Assembly (NCBI RefSeq): GCF_019175285.1
Contig: NC_056530.1
Location: 10,125,980 to 10,189,979 of the forward strand
DNA length: 64,000 bases
Reading direction: 5' to 3'
Source: Sceloporus undulatus
Lineage: Eukaryota; Chordata; Lepidosauria; Squamata; Phrynosomatidae
Made by a program: the position numbers and the translations under genes. Shown here piece by piece: positions 21,940 through 33,180 of the stretch. The stretch's first letter is position 1; each line of letters begins with the position of its first letter. The notes under the pieces were generated by a model. It was given only the letters and a program-made list of their open reading frames with translations, searched no databases and was not told where the DNA came from.

Positions 21940-22009
21940 TATAAAAGAGCTCCGCTTCTCAGGGACTTCCAAACACTCGTCTTGACTTCAGCTCAACTTT
22001 GAGTTTCAG
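21940..22009 (+). promoter_or_regulatory. Promoter and non-coding exon 1 of gene C
   Basis: TATAAAAG at 21940-21947 with the same flank as gene B. Exon 1 runs from about 21970 to 22009 and the donor is GTAAGA. Confidence 0.8.
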
Positions 22010-22424
22010 GTAAGATGCTCTTGTTTTGAATTGTTCTTTCTGAATGTCTGTGCTCTTTGTTAGAAGTATGTTTAGAAGTATGGTTGTTTCAATATGTGAA
22101 AATAATTAGGTCCATCTAAAACAAAATGGTAGATCAGATAGACACTGTCCTCTTGTCTAAGCCTTCCTGAGCTCTGAGATCATGAGGAGAGGTCTTTCTT
22201 TCCATCCCTGTTGAGTACATGGCTTCCCTTGGTTCTGGTGTTCCTTTCTAGGGAGGCTCAAGCCAACCCAAACTTGTTGGCCTTCTCTTGGTAGACGGTA
22301 TTTAGAAATTCTGACTACTTTGAGAATGTAAGTGAAGGTTCATATTGGGCTGAGAAAGACTCCTGGTTGAAAGCCAGAAGATCCTTTACAAATCAGTGAC
22401 TGTAAAGGATTGCATTCCATGGGA

Positions 22425-22942
22425 ATCATAGAATCATAGAATCATCGATTTAGAAGAGACCGCAAGGGCCATCCAGTCCAACCTCCTGCCATGCAGGAAA
22501 TTCAAATCAAAGCATCCCCAACAGATGGTCATCCAGCCTCTGTTTAAAGATCTCTAAGGAAGGAGACTCCATTACACTCCGAGGAAGAAGGGTGTTCCAT
22601 TGCCAAACAGCCCTTACTCTCAGAAAGGTCCTCCTAATGTTGAGGTGGAATCTCTTTTCCTGGAGCTTGCATCCATTGTTCCGGATCCTAGTCTCTGGAG
22701 CAGCAGAAAACAAGCTTGCTCCCTCCTCGAAATGACATCCCTTCAAGTATTTGAACAGGGCTATCCTATCACCTCTTAACCTTCTCTTCTCTAGGCTAAA
22801 CATCCCCAGCTCCCTAAGTCGTTCCTCACAGGGCATGGTTTCCAGACCCTTCACCATTTTAGTCACTCTCCTTTGGACATGCTCCAGTTTCTGCACATCC
22901 TTTTTAAATAGTGGAGCCCAGAACTGGACACAATATTCCAGG
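22425..22942 (-). mobile_element. CR1 LINE 3' end in intron of gene C
   Basis: Antisense insertion. The intron sequence on both sides (CATTCCATGGGAA before, GATCCAATGTCAAAAGAG after) is continuous in gene B, which makes this a post-duplication insertion. Confidence 0.9.
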
Positions 22943-23011
22943 TGGGGCAGATCCAATGTCAAAAGAGATGGTGCCCAAAAGACCAGCTTCAATAACTTCT
23001 CAACAATAACA

Positions 23012-23425
23012 TAGGCTGCATCCATATTGGAGAATGAATGCATTTTGACACTTTTTGACCGCCGTGGCTCAACGCTATGGAATATCTGGGGTTTGTAATG
23101 TTTTGAGCTACTTAGCCTACTCCAGTGATGGTGAACCTTTTACAGACTGAGTGCCCAAACTGCAACCCAGACCCCACTTATTTATTGCAAAGTGCCATGT
23201 CCCTCTGGCTTTCTACTAAGAAACTCTGGCAAACTCTGTGCTAGAGTGACAGCATGTGTGCCCACAGAGAGGGCTCTGACCACCTATGGCACGCGTGCCA
23301 TAGGTTCGCCATCACTGGCCTACTCCAACAGAGAGCTCTGGTGCTACAACAAACTACAAATCCCACGGTTCTGTAGGATGGAGTCTTTATAGTTAAAGTA
23401 GTGTCAAACTGCATTAATTCTAGGT
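23012..23425. mobile_element. MITE family M1 copy interrupted by a hAT-type MITE
   Basis: The left part (AGGCTGCATCCATATTGGAG) and right part (CAAACTGCATTAATTCTAGG) belong to M1. The middle is the element at 23123-23317. Confidence 0.7.
23123..23317. mobile_element. hAT-type MITE with exact 8-bp duplication
   Basis: Ends CAGTGATGGTGAACCT and AGGTTCGCCATCACTG are inverted repeats. GCCTACTC flanks it on both sides (23115-23122, 23318-23325), the hAT hallmark. A relative lies at about 32714-32911. Confidence 0.9.
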
Positions 23426-24439
23426 AATGATGGCGTCATGGGGGTGAAGGGGGCATGACCTTTTGAAGAAGCCTAAAAGTACTGGGACCTTGGCACCTCA
23501 TTTGATTTCAGGGCTGAGGTTACCCATCCCAGGTGTAGATACTATTGAGTAAGATAGACACACTGTCTGATTTACTAGCATTAAGACAGTTTCTCATGTC
23601 CTTTTGCAATTGGTCATTACTTTCTGGGCACAGCAGCGGATACAAAATGGAGTCTATGCCACCAACATTGTTGCTGTTGTTCTTGGTTATATTAGTAGTA
23701 GCTGCAATAATATGGTCTTGGTTCCAGCTCTCAGCTTAGCCCACATTGTAGGGTTCTTGCGATGGAAAAAAGGAAGGGGTGAGAATATATATGCTATCCT
23801 AAACTCCTTGGTCAATGGGTGGGATTAAAAGAGAATAAACATATTAATGTTAATTATGGGCGCACTAATAATTTTTTTCCACCTGTTGATCCTGGAGGTT
23901 AGAAGGACAAAAAGAGTTATGGTAAGGAGGATCAAAGGTCTTCATGTAAGGTTGAATTTTGTGGGTGTTTATTGTCCCAGCGCACTTCACTCTGAACTTG
24001 GCTTGCATATAAAACACATTTAATGACACTCCATCTATGGAATTCATTGCTGAGCATACTTAGATGAAAAGCTAACCCTGTTCGTAATTGCTTGCTATGA
24101 TTTTTATTAGTGTTTTCAGGATAGCTATGAGAAGGAGTAACACATTCCTAGCGTGGGATGTCTTGTCAGAATATCAGTGGTGGGAAATCATAGGGGCAGA
24201 GGTGGTTTGGAGGTTGACCTATTCAATTTCCTGGAAAGCAGTAGTCTTCTGTGGGCATTGACACGCTCTTCCAAGTAAATACTTACTTTAATAAGAAGCT
24301 TTAAAATGAGAGACACTTAAAAGAAGAGTTGAGATTCTCAGAAAAGACCTTTGCCCTATCATTTCTTTATGGACTTAACGTCATGTAAGGAAGATGCTAT
24401 TTGAGATCTTAAGAACCTAGTCCAACATTCCTGTTTCAG

Positions 24440-24952
24440 AATATAGGTATAAGGCTAATGTATCCAGTTTTGGCATCCCAATTCAAGAAGGATGTTGACA
24501 AGCTGGATCATGTCCAGAGGAGGGTGACCAAAATGGTGAAAGGTCTCAAAACCATCAAGCCACATGAAGATTGGCTTAGGAAGCTGAGTAGTAAGCCTGG
24601 AGAAGGTTAAGGGGTGATATGATGGTCATGTTTAATTATTTGAAGGGATGTCATATTGAGGATGGAGCAAGCTCGTTGTCTGCTGCTGCAGAGAATAGGA
24701 CCCAGACCAGTGGAGTCAAGCTGGTGGAAGAGAGATCCCACCTCAACATTAGGAAGAACTTCCTGACAGTCAAAGCTGGTTGACAGTGGAAAATACTGTC
24801 TTGGAGAGTGATGGGGTCTCCTCCTTTGGAGGTTTCTAAGCAGAGGCTGTATGGCCATCTTTCAGGGGTGCTTTGATGGTGTCCTCCTGCATGACAGGAG
24901 GTTGGACTGGATGGCCCTTGAGGTCTCTTCCAACTCCACAATTATATGATCC
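24440..24952 (+). mobile_element. CR1 LINE fragment in intron of gene C
   Basis: Sense CR1 ([13 protein letters not shown]-like coding, then 3' UTR). Its 3' half matches the CR1 in gene B, so it predates the duplication. Confidence 0.8.
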
Positions 24953-25049
24953 ACCATACAGGAGTGTAGCTTGAGCTATTCATAGAGTAGTTGAAGTCCT
25001 TCTCCCCCACCAATGCTGACAAAAGTTCAAAAAGCATTAAAGAACAATA

Positions 25050-25281
25050 CAGTGCGCCCATGTCGTATGTGGCTTTCAGCTGCACGGGGAGAAGGGGAGG
25101 CACATCCCATAGGGCTGAATGGGTCATGTGCCCATGGCGCGCATGCGCCGCCATACCACTGCTCCACCACACCGCCGCATGCATGAGCCCCATTCATTTA
25201 AGTGGGGTTCGAGCATAGGCAGTTTTTGCTTTACACAGGGGAGTCCGGATTGGATCCCCCGTGTAAAGTAAGGGCGCACTG
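25050..25281. mobile_element. Mariner-type MITE with TA duplication
   Basis: It begins CAGTGCGCCCATG and ends AAGGGCGCACTG, with TA on each side. It is absent from gene B's intron. A relative lies at 34701-34978. Confidence 0.85.
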
Positions 25282-25631
25282 TATTATTTTTTAAAACTAC
25301 AGGGCACCACTTCACCCCATGCTACATAATTTTAATTTCAAATTAAAAAGCAAGTCTGGAAGAAAGAGATTAGAGGGAGAGGCCACATGGAAGTCTTATA
25401 GAAGGGAGTCCCAAAGCTCAGGAGGTTCTCTCCTATGTCTTCTCCAAAAATGCCTGTCAAGGTAGTGGGATGGAGAGAAAGCACTTCAAGCTGACTTGTA
25501 GTAATGGAATCTTCCATGTTCAAGAGCAGTGCACCTGGGAATAACTGGGATGCTCTTCATCCAGTTAACGTAATCGTTTCTCCTTTCTCTCCCCAGTTTG
25601 TTGTGCTACAAATCCACCTCCATTACCCAAG

Positions 25632-25862
25632 ATGACTTCCAGCTGGTGTGGCCATAAGAACTGGTGTGGATCCGGAGGCTGGGGAAGCCACTGTGGTGGC
25701 TGGGGCAGCAACTGTGGTGGCTGGGGCAGCCACTGTGGCAACGGCTGGGGCAGCCACTGTGGCAACGGCTGGGGCAACCACTGTGGTGGCTGGGGTGGAA
25801 ACTCCTGTGGCTGGGGTTGGGACAAACACTGCAAACCCTGGGGCTGGGGCTGCCATTATTAA
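25632..25862 (+). CDS. Gene C: Gly/Trp/Cys/His-rich mini-protein
   Basis: A 76-residue paralogue of gene B, with 10 Cys, 12 Trp and 7 His. It opens MTSSWCGHKNWCGSGGWGSH and is built from units such as GGWGSHC and GNGWGSHC, ending KPWGWGCHY. The start lies 35 bases after the acceptor CAG at 25594-25596, as in gene B. Compared with B, units have been lost or gained and the Cys-rich tail is much reduced, while His-Cys pairs are more frequent. There is no CBP core box. Probably a cornified-cell matrix protein; His-Cys-Trp-Gly spacing could also bind metal, but that is speculation. Confidence 0.8.
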   Translation: MTSSWCGHKNWCGSGGWGSHCGGWGSNCGGWGSHCGNGWGSHCGNGWGNHCGGWGGNSCGWGWDKHCKPWGWGCHY

Positions 25863-26161
25863 TTCTCTCCCCATACCAAGAACAAGGGTCCATGGGGATG
25901 GATTAAGCTGCCATGGATAAGATGAGCATCGAAGCAAACGGAGCTGAACAATTCGGAGCCCCAGAAACAGCGGCCTCAATGGTGGAAGTGGGAAGACTTG
26001 GGACCACTGCAGAAGATGCATGCCTGTCCCCATGTTTTTCTACACCACGATTTGCTCATTTTTGTCCTTGTCGTTGATCTGTTCCTTGCCATGTGCAATA
26101 GTCTTCTCCAGTAGACATCTCCTGTTTGTGTCATCCCTGTACTTGTTCTCCCCTGCCCTGT

Positions 26162-26167
26162 AATAAA
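26162..26167 (+). terminator. Polyadenylation signal of gene C
   Basis: AATAAA in a 3' UTR shared with gene B. Confidence 0.8.
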
Positions 26168-26508
26168 AACCTTACTGCATCAGAACATAACATCTTTTCA
26201 GCTTCTTTTTCCCTCAAATTGTTGGTGGTTCATTTGCCATTTCTAGAACGGGTTGATAGACTGGGAGTAGTCGACACACAAAGTTGACTACACTGAGCTG
26301 GCCATGAAAAACCCACCATTGTATGGTTTCAATACACTTTGTATCCCCTTGTGGTTTGGAAAAGGTATTGGGTGTTAGGTGGCCAGCATCTCAAATTCTT
26401 GGATAGCATGACCATGGAGAAGATGAAGGGCGGCCATCAGATGAACTCTAGAGGGGTACGCTGGGTTCCTAAGAGAGCCAGTTTGAGTCCTAGAAACCAA
26501 GGTTCCCC

Positions 26509-27020
26509 ATTAGTGATGTATTAAAATCTCAAGTCACTACCTCTCAAGTTGAGTCAAGTTGCAAGATACTTTCAAGTCAAGTCTCAAGTCAGGGTGCCAA
26601 CTTTAACAGGAAAAATGGACCTGATGGTGATGGTGGAGTTACAACAACTAGAAAATCAAGAAGATGTGCACAAAGTTAGGCTAAAATATTCTCAGAGGGG
26701 AACAGTAAACACATTAGTCAATGGGCTTGAGGTAGAAGGATACTTCTAAAGCTTTTCAAATGCTTTAGAAGTCTCCTCTGATGTGCAGTGGCTCCTGAGG
26801 ATACTTCAACTCATGCCATTAAGTCCACTGCCTAACATATTTGCTGTTTCTGGATGAAGTAAGGCTAGCAAGTTGTATATAAAAATATACAAGTTGTGCG
26901 TTGAGTTGTGGAGTTAAGTCCAAGTCAAAATGTTGTGGAGTTAAGTCCAAGTCCAAGTCAAAATGACTTGACTTGACTTGCATTCAACTCAATGGACTCA
27001 AATCTACATCTCTGCTCCAC
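26509..27020. repeat. Unclassified transposon rich in TCAAGTC motifs
   Basis: Both ends show related motifs (TAGTGATGTATTAAAATCTC at left; GACTCAAATCTACATCTCTG at right, inverted), with AAGTCAAGTC runs inside. It may be a non-autonomous hAT element; the small frame at 26549-26749 is probably not a gene. Confidence 0.45.
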
Positions 27021-27732
27021 ATCCCTGCCCAGGTTCAACAAACCCCTTTGTACAGTGGTCAGCCAGACACCTATGGTAAGTTCATAAACAACACATGAAA
27101 AGTACTAAACATCTTGCAGAGTACTAAACACCAGCCATTGTTATGCAAAGATGCATAGTTACGGAATGGGGTTTTTCATGTAGCCATTTGAAGTCCAAGA
27201 AGATCTTCAAAGTGAAGAGGTCTCCATGTCCTCCTTGAAATGGACATGTGGAATTCCTCATATATTTGGGATTTGGCTATGATGCCTCCAGTGACCTGAT
27301 AGTGCCTTGCTTTATCTGCATATAAAACAGGGTTGGTGACATGCGCAGGCGAAGGATCGTTTCTGGATTACAGGAAAACTGGGTTGCTAAAGGACTTAGC
27401 CAGCATTCCTTCAAGGTTTTTATATGCGTCGATTGTTGGGTTGCTAAATTAGTTATGTGTTTGGCTTGTGCGGCAAACAGGCTCTCTTCCCAAAATCAAG
27501 TTTGGAATTCAGAGCTTTATGAAATATTTAATTGTACTTCTACCCTTTGAAGTTTTATCTGCTGACTATCCCATATCAAGCTCCGGTCAGGTCTCATCTC
27601 ACTGGCAGGGCATATATTTAAGATACAGATATTCTTGGTAGGGATGTAATGCTTCACTACATTTCTTGGCAGACAAGAAAGTTTTTGAAACCTGAGTGGT
27701 TTTTGAAGCCTACTCGTAATTCAGGACTTAAG

Positions 27733-27880
27733 TGAATTCGAAGGCTTTCATGGCCGGCATCCATAGTTTTTTGTGGGTTTTTCGAGCTCTGTGGCCATGT
27801 TCTAGAAGAGTTTCTTCCTGATGTTTCGCCAGCATCTGTGGCTGGTATCTTCAGAGAGTGCTTTGCCTGGAAAAAGTGGG

Positions 27881-27923
<43 letters not shown>

Positions 27924-28395
27924 TGTGAGCCTGGGAATGCAGGAGTGATTTGCATGTGTCTTGTTCTGTGCTGATGGCTGGCCTCAGGCTGGGAGGCTAA
28001 TGCAAAAGTGGATTAATGTCTGCTAATTGGTAATCAATTATCTCCTGGGAAAGCCCCTGACTCTGAATGGTTTCCCATTTGCATTTGCTGAGTCCTTATT
28101 TTGCTATTCCTCAGGACTGGTAGCCAAATTTTGTTCACTTTAAGGGTTTCTTCTTTCGGGTTGAAGTTACCTAGATGTTTGTGGATGTCAGTGGCTTCCC
28201 TGTGCATCCTGACATGGTGATGGTTGGCATGGTTCAGGATTTCAGTGTTTTCAAACAGTATTTTATGCCCAGGATGGTTAGTGGCATGTTCTGCTACTGC
28301 TGACTTTTCTGGCTGGCCCAGTCTGCAGTGTCTTTTGTGTTCCTTGCAAAAAGAATCAAGATGCCAGCATGGCCACATAGCCCGAAAAACCCAGA
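27733..28395 (-). mobile_element. Penelope-like element 3' part with endonuclease-end coding
   Basis: The minus-strand frame 28378-28034 reads KEHKRHCRLGQPEKSAVAEH and later HREATDIHKHLGNFNPKEET, typical of the conserved end of Penelope-like proteins with a GIY-YIG domain. The PATDAGETSGRNSSRTWPQS segment follows. A CA microsatellite (27893-27921) lies inside. Only the 3' part is present. Confidence 0.8.
27893..27921. repeat. (CA)n microsatellite
   Basis: About 14 units, inside the Penelope-like 3' region. Confidence 0.95.
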
Positions 28396-28442
28396 AAAAA
28401 ACAATTCAGGACTTACTTTGTGTAAAATTCACACGCGAATGT

Positions 28443-28474
<32 letters not shown>

Positions 28475-28627
28475 GCTGAAAATAGTATTTGTGTGCCCAT
28501 GACCACGTGCAAATTTTACACAGCGTTAACTACCAAACTCCAAAGATGCTCTGAAGGTTCTCCAGGGTTCTTCTCATCAGGGTTTTCAATACTGAAAAAA
28601 GGATGTTTTTCAACAGCTTTTGTCAAT

Positions 28628-28755
28628 ATGAAGGTTTTCATGGCCAGCATCCATAGTTATTTTTGTGGGTTTTTCGGGCTCTGTGGCCACATTCTAGAAG
28701 AGTTTATTCCCGACGTTTCGACAGCATCTGTGGCTGGCGTCTCCAGAGAACATGG
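28628..28755 (-). mobile_element. Penelope-like 3' end
   Basis: Antisense copy, GAAGGTTTTCATGGCCAGCA to GTCTCCAGAGAACATGGCC. Confidence 0.7.
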
Positions 28756-29071
28756 CCACATTTGTAACGAAGCAGCACCAATATTGAAACTTAGAGGTGC
28801 TTTTTTAAAACACACACACACACATTTATTAAAAGGGGAAATATAGGAAGCTTCTGCTTATCTGATGGGTTAGGGACCAGAGAACTATCAAAAGGTTGGA
28901 TCCATTGAGAAGCAGAAGTCTTTTTTCATCCAAGCTTGCAAATGCAAGACTGTACACTAGATGGCGCCAAATTGTAGTCCTCAAAAGGGATTGGGGGTTG
29001 AAAGTGTGGTACATGGCTATAGTTTAGATTTATCAGAACATCAGAATGTCCAAAAATGAACTATTGGTGGA

Positions 29072-29398
29072 GTACAGACTGCCCCAAAAGGGCGGTCTAC
29101 CTGCATCTTGTTTTGCTGCACAAGGAAGCTGCAGCGGACAAACCACTCGGCTTCCTAGCATAACAAAAAGAACTCGTAGAAAGCAAGTTCTTTTTGTGGT
29201 TTGATTGTGACGCTGCAGTGGGCCAATGGTGCGCTCGTGGCATCACAATGGCATCACGATGTGCAGACGTTGAGCCCATTTGTACAGGGCACTGCCATTT
29301 TGATGCCCTCGTCACATGCGAGGGGTGAGAGGCGTCTGGAAGCGCCACCCCTCACACGTGACGAGGGCGCCTCATTACGCCCATCTGTACCAGGCCAT
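29072..29398. mobile_element. CpG-rich MITE family M2 copy, inverted
   Basis: It runs from GGGCGGTCTACCTGC to CGCCCATCTGTACCAGGCC, reverse of the 20.97-kb copy. Confidence 0.75.
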
Positions 29399-30008
29399 TG
29401 ATAGAAGAGGCTTCCAGAACTGGAAAATCAGATAAGTGTTCTTGCTTACACATTTTAAGAAAGCAACTTGTTCTTACTTTCAGCCATCACAACTTTCCTA
29501 GATATAGTTATTGTTGTGGTGTGCCTTCAGGTCATTTCCGACTTACAATTACAAATTTCAATCTCTTAGCATCGCCTTCTCATTCAAGAGCCATGTTAAT
29601 AATACTAAGCTCTTTCATACCATTATCTGAGACCCAAGATGTTATTTGAAGTCTCCTTCACTGTGAGAAGATGAGGTACAAAAATACTAGGATGACCCCT
29701 TAACCTCACAGCACCCTCCTCATTCACCAGTCTTTATCCATCTTTATCCATCTGCCTTCTTTCTATATAATGGTCCCATGGATGGATCTTCTCCTGTCTT
29801 CAGCTACTGCTGTCCATTTCTTAGTCCCAGCTAAAGAAGACCCATGGAGTCAATGGGATTTACCTATATGTTGACTTTGAAAAGAAGATCCAAAACAAGA
29901 TCCAAAGTCTTCCTAACCACTGACAATAGATTGGCTTCCATATTGAACTCTATCTAGGTCCAGATGATAAATAATATAGCCACAAATAAGTTGATAAGGT
30001 GCAACAGA

Positions 30009-30014
30009 TTTATT
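30009..30014 (-). terminator. Polyadenylation signal of gene E
   Basis: AATAAA on the minus strand, about 265 bases after the stop. Confidence 0.7.
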
Positions 30015-30275
30015 ATGCATATGGAAGACAATGCAGAACATATAGATGCAGAAATGGTGCAGTTTTGCCAAAATGGACACACGGCGATAGAACGAGGGAA
30101 TGATCCTCAAGCGAAACAGACATTTTTAAAAGGGCAAGCTTTAGAGATGTTGACAAGCCCCTGTTCCCATTGACATCAATTGTCAAGGTGGGTGTTCAGG
30201 TGCAGTTTTAAAGGAGGTGCGGTCAGCTGGAAGCGTGTTCCTTCTTCCAAAGATTAGTGTGTTTTTGTGTCATCT

Positions 30276-30467
30276 TCAACATCCACATCCCCAACTGTAG
30301 CATGGGTAGCAGTAGGACCAACCCGAACCACACCAGCTGTCACAGGGCCGATAGCCTCTGGAGTAGCAATATGGTGACCCATACCAGCCACTGCATCCAT
30401 AATTACATGGGTTACAAGAAGACTGGTATCCCCATGGTCCATAGCCTCCATTGTAGCAGAAAGACAT
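30276..30467 (-). CDS. Gene E: Cys/Tyr/Trp/Gly-rich mini-protein
   Basis: A 63-residue protein with 11 Cys, 11 Tyr, 5 Trp and 12 Gly. It opens MSFCYNGGYGPWGYQSSCNP and ends in YCYPCYSWGCGC. Aromatic-Gly and CxPC motifs recur. A clear acceptor (TTCCATTCAG) lies six bases before the ATG and pairs with exon 1 at 31.1 kb. It has no CBP core box, signal peptide or membrane segment. Gene F, 2.2 kb away in the opposite orientation, starts with the same MSFCY and shares WGxQSxCxPCxYG. The composition resembles mammalian high glycine-tyrosine keratin-associated proteins, probably by convergence. Likely role, inferred: cross-linked matrix of a hard epidermal structure. Confidence 0.8.
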   Translation of the reverse strand: MSFCYNGGYGPWGYQSSCNPCNYGCSGWYGSPYCYSRGYRPCDSWCGSGWSYCYPCYSWGCGC

Positions 30468-30572
30468 CTTGGTCTGAATGGAAGAGAAGCTGGAATGGAG
30501 AATTGGATAGTAGATATCAGTTCCTAATGCTTCATATCACCTGTGTGAATACTCTGTCTCCAAGTGTTTCTA

Positions 30573-30700
30573 GACTACACAACTATGGCCATTTGATATC
30601 ACTTTAACTGTCATGGCTCCATCCTATGGGCTCCTAGCATTTGTAGTTTGGTGGAAGTAAATCAAAGTGACAATGTTCTAATGTTCTGCAGAGTGGTCTA
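30573..30700. mobile_element. MITE family M1 fragment in intron of gene E
   Basis: It contains GACTACACAACTATGGCCAT and GTCATGGCTCCATCCTATGG, family interior motifs. Confidence 0.4.
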
Positions 30701-31072
30701 TCAAATCAAGAATTTTGGTACCAAACTTGTTCCAAAATATAAATGTATCTACATTCCAGTTTCCTTCTGACTGAAAGAAAGAACATCCAGTTATGCATTT
30801 AAGATTACTTTAAGGTTACTTCTGATGGCAGTTACTCCAAGTTCAGAGAAAGGACTGGTGGCTTCCCAGAAACACTTAACCGACTGCATTAGAAACAAAG
30901 ACTAGGTAACCTATTCTTTTGTCCCTCAACTTGATTTTTCTGCATTTGATGGTATTTACAAAATACTTCTCATTTGCTATGCTGCTCCAAAAGGTAGATA
31001 ATTCAGTGACTATCCTATGATAGAGTCCAATGACCAGATTTTATATCATTGAGAATAGATGAGTAGAATTGG

Positions 31073-31227
31073 ACTTACCTACGTCTCAGAGGAAGAAGTC
31101 AAGAGAAGTTGATGGCACTGGAGTGAGGTGTTGGTGCTTTTATACCATGGTTGGCAGCATGATTGCGCATGGGAACCGCCCCTTAGAATGTGACATTGTG
31201 TCCCAATTACCTGATCTCTAATTAGTG
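31073..31227 (-). promoter_or_regulatory. Promoter and exon 1 of gene E
   Basis: Minus strand. CACTAATTAG (31227-31218), GGTAATT, the box AAGGGGCGGTTCCCATGC (31184-31167) and TATAAAAG (31144-31137) span exactly 91 bases. Exon 1 runs from about 31113 to 31079 and the donor is GTAAGT (31078-31073). Every element recurs with the same spacing at gene F. TAATTA-type sites suggest homeodomain input and the GC box an SP/KLF factor; both are inferences. Confidence 0.8.
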
Positions 31228-31719
31228 CCTCATATTGCATTGAATATCTAGGCTCATTTTGCAACTGGACACGCCAAATTAACATAATGTAATACGCGTC
31301 AAATATGTGTTGTCGTTGACACATGTTTCAAGAGGACCAAATTTCCTTCTCATCCTTGAGCGTTTATAGGGACAATTGTACCATGGAGCATATTTGTGGG
31401 GAGGCAACTGCTTCCTAATGAATCCACTTGGGCAACTTCTCCTGGGTCAAGTCAGCGTTCTAGCTTGAGGTCTACTTTCCCGGGTTCCATATTGGTCTCA
31501 GCGAAGAAGCCAAATGCTCTGATCCATTGGCCAACTTTGGAATCGATTGCCAATGGCATTGGGACAATTTCCCTCTCCTTCTCATTGTAGCTGGTGTAGA
31601 AATGTTTGGTATTCAAAATAAGCAGAATGAAGTATAGCCAGTGCAATATATGTGAGCTTGCAGTAAGAGAACAGTGCTTCCCTTGATCCATTTGGAGGTT
31701 CTGAGATGGAAAGGTTTCA

Positions 31720-31996
31720 ATGGTCTGCCAGCGCCTTGTTTTTCTGCGCAAGGAAGCTGCAGCGGACAAACTGCATGGCTTCCTTGTGTAGGAAAGATAA
31801 CCTGCAAAAAGGCGCACTCACAACATCATTATGGCATCGCGACGTACGGACACTAAGCGACCGCCGTGTCAAAATGGCAGGCCCCATCTGTACAGAGTGC
31901 CACCATTTTGAAGCCCTCATCACACGCGAGGGGCATTTGGAAGCGTCACCCCTCGCACATGATGAGGGCGCCCTATCGCACCCATCTATCCTGCGT
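31720..31996. mobile_element. CpG-rich MITE family M2 copy
   Basis: Same orientation as 29072; contains GCTGCAGCGGACAAACTGCA and CACACGCGAGGGGCATTTGG. Confidence 0.65.
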
Positions 31997-32150
31997 CATT
32001 AGTCAGTGTCTAGTTCCCTTGAATATAATGAGAAAAAGAACCCAAAGGTGAACTTAGCCTTAGTGACAAAAATGCTGAAGAACTGTTTTCTATGATGGGG
32101 TAAAAAGGACCGAGTGACATCTTTGACTGGTGCCTGGAAACCAACGAGAA

Positions 32151-32319
32151 CAATAATTCTCAACCTTCCTAATGCCGCGACCCTTTAATACAGTTCCTCA
32201 TGTTGTGGTGACAGCCAAGCATGTGTCTCAGTTCCTAAGACCATCAGAAATATGGCGACCCCTATGAAAGGGTCATTCGAACCCCAAAGGGGTCATGACC
32301 CACAAGTTGAGGACCGCTG
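32151..32319. mobile_element. SPIN-like hAT MITE, copy 1
   Basis: TTCTCAACCTTCCTAATGCC through CCCTTTAATACAGTTCCTCA, then GACCCACAAGTTGAGGACCG, follows the published SPIN (SPace INvaders) family ends. Flanks AACGAGAA and AACTGGAA are a decayed 8-bp duplication (6 of 8 match). Confidence 0.8.
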
Positions 32320-32504
32320 AACTGGAAGCCAGGGCAGGTCTTGCAGGAATGGTGTTATATGGTCTCTTTTAATAACGTTTCAATCTCTCTCTGTTTTTTG
32401 TTTAAAAAGTAATTCCTTCTTTTGGTTGTTATGGAGAACTGTGGTGGGATGGAGAGAAAAAGAAGGTCCAGTATGAATGCCAAAATAGATGACTGAAGAA
32501 AGAC

Positions 32505-32675
32505 AGCATGGTATAGTGATTTGAGTGTTGGACTTTGACTCTGGAAACCAGGGTTCGATTCCATGCTGGGCCATGGAAACTCACTGAGTGACTTTTGGCA
32601 AATGATACTCTCTCAGCTCCAGAAAACCCTGTGATAGATTTGCCCTAGGGTCGCCGTACGTCGGAAACTAACAAC
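32505..32675 (+). mobile_element. tRNA-derived SINE
   Basis: GCATGGTATAGTGATTTGAG, a B box in GGGTTCGATTCC, and the tail GTACGTCGGAAACTAACAAC. Confidence 0.8.
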
Positions 32676-32713
32676 AGCAAAAATGACTGGAGTTTGGTGT
32701 TTGGTGTCTTCAT

Positions 32714-32911
32714 ATGAAATGGTGAACCTTTTAAAGGCCAAGTGCCCAAACTGCAACCCCAAACCCACTTATTTATTGCAAAGTGCCATGTCCCTCTGGC
32801 TTTCTAGTAACAAACTCTGGCAAACACTGTGCTGGGGCAAGGGCACATGTGCCCACAGAGAGGGCTCTGAGTGCCACCTCTGGCACACATGCCGTAGGTT
32901 CGCCATCACTG
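32714..32911. mobile_element. hAT-type MITE, relative of 23123-23317
   Basis: Same interior (TTATTTATTGCAAAGTGCCA, GTGCCCACAGAGAGGGCTCT) and right end AGGTTCGCCATCACTG. The left end is decayed. Confidence 0.8.
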
Positions 32912-33180
32912 ACCTAGGACATGAAACCTACTACCTTAACTCTCAGACCACGCTACTGAGATGACCAAAGAGAAGCTCAAGAAACAGATCGGTTCTGAAT
33001 CTGCAGCATCCACAGAAATCGACCTGGAAGGACCACAAAGTTCAAAACAAAATTTGGTAACACTGAAACCTATCTATTAACACCTATCTCCCTGTGTTAA
33101 TTTGGAGTGTCCAGTAAACTAAGCATCAAAGACAATTGCAAAATGGGAAATGAACACCAGATGGTCAACCCAACATTAAA

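Larger units (their letters stand above)
21453..26270 (+). repeat. Tandem gene duplication, unit 2 (gene C)
   Basis: Similar to 12349-14760. The intron is 3.6 kb against 1.1 kb in unit 1, owing to a CR1, an M1 MITE carrying a hAT element, other sequence and a mariner-type MITE, all absent from unit 1. Confidence 0.85.

Noticed and set aside
32505-32580. tRNA-like sequences with B boxes (also 11.06, 54.9 and 56.16 kb)
   Set aside because: They are SINE heads joined to common bodies and tails, not functional tRNA genes.
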